Source: UBA10649 sp964391765
Lineage (GTDB): Bacteria; Actinomycetota; Actinomycetes; S36-B12
NCBI GenBank assembly: GCA_964391765.1
Contig: CAYMNG010000063.1
Location: 1 to 14,643, forward strand
DNA length: 14,643 nt
Direction of reading: 5' to 3'
Shown: piece by piece, positions 12,643-14,643 of the stretch
Numbering within the stretch: position 1 is the first letter of the stretch
How the letters are laid out: every line of letters begins with the position of its first letter
Notes under the pieces: model-generated
Told to the model about the DNA's origin: nothing
The model's database searches: none
The model's input: only the letters and a program-made list of their open reading frames with translations
Made by a program: the position numbers and the translations under genes

Positions 12643-14034
12643 ATGTCCGTCGACCCGACCGCCGGCGCCGACGTGACCGGGGAAGTCGATCGGCCGCACT
12701 GGCTGCGCAACACCACGCTGTTCCTGAGCGGGCAGACGATCTCGTTGTTCGGGTCGAACCTGGTCCAGTACGCGATCGTGTGGTACCTGACGCTGCAGAC
12801 GAAATCCGGCGTAGTACTCATGTTGGCGACCGTCTTCGGCTTCGTGCCGCAGGCCATCGTCTCCGTCTTCGGCGGCGTCTGGGCCGACCGGCACAACCGC
12901 AAGCTGCTCGTGATCGGAGCCGATGCCACGATCGCCGTCACCACCCTCGCCCTCGCGCTGCTGCTGTGGCGTGGCGTCGACGGCCTGTGGCCGGTCTACC
13001 TGACCCTCGCGATCCGTTCGGCCGGAGCCGGGATCCAGATGCCAGCCGTCGGCGCACTGCTCCCGCAGATCGTCCCGACTACCAGGCTGATCCGGGTCAA
13101 CGGCATCAACATGAGCCTGCAGTCGGCGCTGACGATCGTCGCCCCGGCCGCGGCCGCCGCCGTGTTCGCGGCATTCGGACTGCAGGCCGTCCTGTTCGTC
13201 GACGTCGTGACCGCCGTGATCGGGATCTCGCTCGTGGCCGTCATCCCGGTCGTGACGCTGGTCGGCACGTCCGAACGCGGTGGCTATCTGGACAACCTGG
13301 GCGAGGGGCTCCGGTACGTGCGCAGCCACGTCGTCATCCGCCGCACGCTGTTCTTCTTCGCGGCGGTGTTCTTCCTGTGCGCCCCGCCCGGATACCTCAC
13401 CCCGCTCATGGTCGTGCGGACCTTCGGTGACGAGGTGTGGCGGCTGACGGCGAACGAGCTCGCGTTCGGCGTCGGGATGCTCGCCGGTGGGGCGGTCATC
13501 GCGGCCTGGGGCGGCCTGCGCGACCGCATGCGCATGCTCGTCCTCACCGGCTTCGCGTTCGGGGTGCTCGCGGTCGCCGCCGGCCTCAGCGGCGACATCC
13601 TCGGCCTGCCGGTCGCGTGCGTGCCGTTCCTGGGGGCGATGACCCTGTTCGGTGTCGCGGTCGCCGTGTACATGACGACGACGACGACGCTGTTCCAGGA
13701 GCAGATCGAGCCGCAGATGCAGGGCCGGGTGTTCGGGGTGCAGGGCATCGTGACGGCGCTGGCGATGCCGGTCGGGATGACCGTGTTCGGTCCGCTCGCC
13801 GACGCGATCTCGGTGGAGTGGGTGCTCGTGCTGACCGGCGCGCTGATGGTCGCCGTCTCGCTCGTCGCCGGTCGGCACGCGCCGCGCGCAGTGGCCCCCG
13901 GCTTCCGCGCCGCGGCCGGGCCCGCGGCCGGGTCGGCGGCCGGGTCGGCGGCCGAGGCTGGGACTGGCGGGCATGTCGCGCCCGATTCGCCCACCCAGGT
14001 GCCCGCGCGTCCCGGAAAGCGGGACAAACGGTAG
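12643..14034 (+). CDS. MFS transporter (macrolide-efflux/enterobactin-exporter type)
   Basis: A 463-residue major facilitator protein with about 12 hydrophobic segments between residues 22 and 420, in the group that includes MefA-like drug exporters; the substrate is unknown. Cues are the first helix LFLSGQTISLFGSNLVQYAI, motif A between helices 2 and 3 (GGVWADRHNRKLL, about 77-89), and a late segment LFQEQIEPQMQGRVFGVQG typical of this group. The last 45 or so residues are a cytoplasmic tail built of four 12-base repeats (AAGP, AAGS, AAGS, AAEA) and a basic end, PGKRDKR. I chose the ATG at 12643, 60 bp from the divergent ligA start. No Shine-Dalgarno is visible; TTGACT sits 6 nt ahead of the ATG. 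It converges on the MetE-like gene, 10 bp away. Confidence 0.88.
   Translation: MSVDPTAGADVTGEVDRPHWLRNTTLFLSGQTISLFGSNLVQYAIVWYLTLQTKSGVVLMLATVFGFVPQAIVSVFGGVWADRHNRKLLVIGADATIAVTTLALALLLWRGVDGLWPVYLTLAIRSAGAGIQMPAVGALLPQIVPTTRLIRVNGINMSLQSALTIVAPAAAAAVFAAFGLQAVLFVDVVTAVIGISLVAVIPVVTLVGTSERGGYLDNLGEGLRYVRSHVVIRRTLFFFAAVFFLCAPPGYLTPLMVVRTFGDEVWRLTANELAFGVGMLAGGAVIAAWGGLRDRMRMLVLTGFAFGVLAVAAGLSGDILGLPVACVPFLGAMTLFGVAVAVYMTTTTTLFQEQIEPQMQGRVFGVQGIVTALAMPVGMTVFGPLADAISVEWVLVLTGALMVAVSLVAGRHAPRAVAPGFRAAAGPAAGSAAGSAAEAGTGGHVAPDSPTQVPARPGKRDKR
13912..13959 (+). repeat. 12-bp tandem repeat, four units, in the MFS C-terminal tail
   Basis: Units at 13912, 13924, 13936 and 13948. The second and third are identical (GCGGCCGGGTCG); the first and last differ by two or three bases. 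They encode AAGP-AAGS-AAGS-AAEA in frame. Confidence 0.9.
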
Positions 14035-14044
14035 GAGCCGGGGG

Positions 14045-14643
14045 CTAGGAGCGCGGCTCTGTGTCGGCGCGCAGGACGCGGCCGACGGCACGGCAGGCCG
14101 CCAGCGCGGTGCGCGCCCAGTCCGGCGACGCCCCGGCCAGTCCGCACGTCGGCGTGATCGCGATCTGGGCGAGCCACCGGTCGTCGGTCAGTCCGAGCCG
14201 GTGCAGCAGCCCGCGCACCGGCGCACTGGCCTGCGTGTCGCTCAGCGCACTGGCCTGCGTGTCGCTCAGCGCACCGGCTCGCGTGTCGCTCGGCGCGCCG
14301 GACCCCAGGGCCGCGACCGTGCCGGCGAACACGCCCGCACCGGCCTCGAGCGCGGCGCCGAGTTGCGCATCGGTCCCGGGGTCGTCGCCGAGGAGCAGGT
14401 CGACACCGATCGCGGCCGCGCCCGACGCGCGGAGCAGCGCGACCGGCGGCCGGGCAGCGCAACAGTGCGCCACCGGCACGCCGCCGGCCGCGGCGATCGC
14501 CTCGAACACGCCCGCCAGGACCTGACCGGCCGCCTGCGGGTCGACCGGCGCGTACGCCGACAGCCCGCTCGCGGTGCCGATCGACCCGTCGAGCACCGCC
14601 CGCAGACCCGGCTCGTCGACCTGCACGACGACGGCGGACGCGG
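14045..14643 (-). CDS. MetE-like protein (cobalamin-independent methionine synthase superfamily), C-terminal part
   Basis: The gene runs off the window; 198 residues of its C-terminal region are visible. Signatures of the MetE C-terminal/UROD-like barrel are present: strand VVVQVDEPGL, the zinc-ligand-like H-x-C in VPVAHCCAARP, and the final cysteine in ITPTCGLAG, equivalent to SPDCGLK of MetE. As I recall, actinobacteria carry a short relative of MetE next to ligA, and that position fits; whether it truly makes methionine is not established, so I give no symbol. Residues encoded by 14221-14302 are an in-frame insertion of an 8-residue repeat (ALSDTQAS) not expected in the family. The TAG stop is at 14045-14047. 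Confidence 0.75.
   Translation of the reverse strand, partial: ASAVVVQVDEPGLRAVLDGSIGTASGLSAYAPVDPQAAGQVLAGVFEAIAAAGGVPVAHCCAARPPVALLRASGAAAIGVDLLLGDDPGTDAQLGAALEAGAGVFAGTVAALGSGAPSDTRAGALSDTQASALSDTQASAPVRGLLHRLGLTDDRWLAQIAITPTCGLAGASPDWARTALAACRAVGRVLRADTEPRS
14221..14302 (-). repeat. 24-bp coding tandem repeat (about 3.4 units) in the MetE-like gene
   Basis: Units at 14221-14244 and 14245-14268 are identical. Unit 14269-14292 differs at four positions, and a partial unit follows to 14302. Because 24 is a multiple of three, unit number can change without breaking the frame; each unit encodes eight residues of the type ALSDTQAS. Confidence 0.92.

Noticed and set aside
12583..14091. Minus strand open frame extending upstream of ligA across the MFS gene
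   Set aside because: It is antisense to a clear membrane protein, and the product is a low-complexity charged sequence. LigA starts normally at 12582.
1..14643. A novel defence, CRISPR, toxin-antitoxin, secondary-metabolite or phage system
   Set aside because: No repeat-spacer array, nuclease/helicase pair, small toxin-antitoxin pair, integrase or biosynthetic cluster is visible. The accessory genes are single enzymes without a shared theme.

Overview
This window reads as chromosomal DNA of a high-G+C Actinomycetota. It is roughly 70% G+C by eye, with strong G/C third-position bias. IlvD, GatA, GatB and LigA match the mycobacterial/streptomycete forms as I remember them, and several genes appear to be leaderless. 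I cannot place it below phylum. One assembly gap of 10 N lies inside gatA.

Layout. 1-63: last 20 codons of a + strand gene with a carboxypeptidase-regulatory-like ending. 78-168: a long, nearly perfect palindrome of unusually low G+C, between two converging genes. 178-2797 (minus): a D-2-hydroxyacid dehydrogenase followed 10 bp later by ilvD. 2831-3439 (+): a GNAT acetyltransferase of the type related to the C-terminal domain of O-GlcNAcase, divergent from the dehydrogenase. 3458-6733 (minus): the gatC-gatA-gatB operon. 6787-8157 (+): an exported protein of the PQQ sugar dehydrogenase superfamily.

8182-10369 is an accessory patch between housekeeping blocks. It holds the 3' remnant of a zinc alcohol dehydrogenase, a frameshifted + strand remnant I cannot name, a stretch of about 53% G+C, an intact YhbS-like acetyltransferase, an intact split-barrel flavin/F420 (PPOX-fold) protein, and the 3' remnant of a LysR regulator abutting ligA. 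10366-12582 (minus): ligA. 12643-14034 (+): an MFS exporter. 14045 to the window end (minus): the C-terminal part of a MetE-like (cobalamin-independent methionine synthase superfamily) protein.

How the genes work together. GatCAB makes correctly charged Gln-tRNA and/or Asn-tRNA by transamidation. LigA seals DNA nicks. IlvD makes the 2-keto acids for branched-chain amino acids, and its partner dehydrogenase probably handles a 2-hydroxy/2-keto acid. The remaining genes look like independent accessory functions. I see no CRISPR array, phage, toxin-antitoxin pair, rRNA or tRNA, and no convincing new multi-gene system.

The observations I would follow up first are: the palindrome at 78-168; a recurring -10-like hexamer exactly 6 nt ahead of five start codons; the undersized N gap in gatA; the gene graveyard at 8182-8830; and in-frame repeats or insertions in the MetE-like protein, the MFS protein and LigA.
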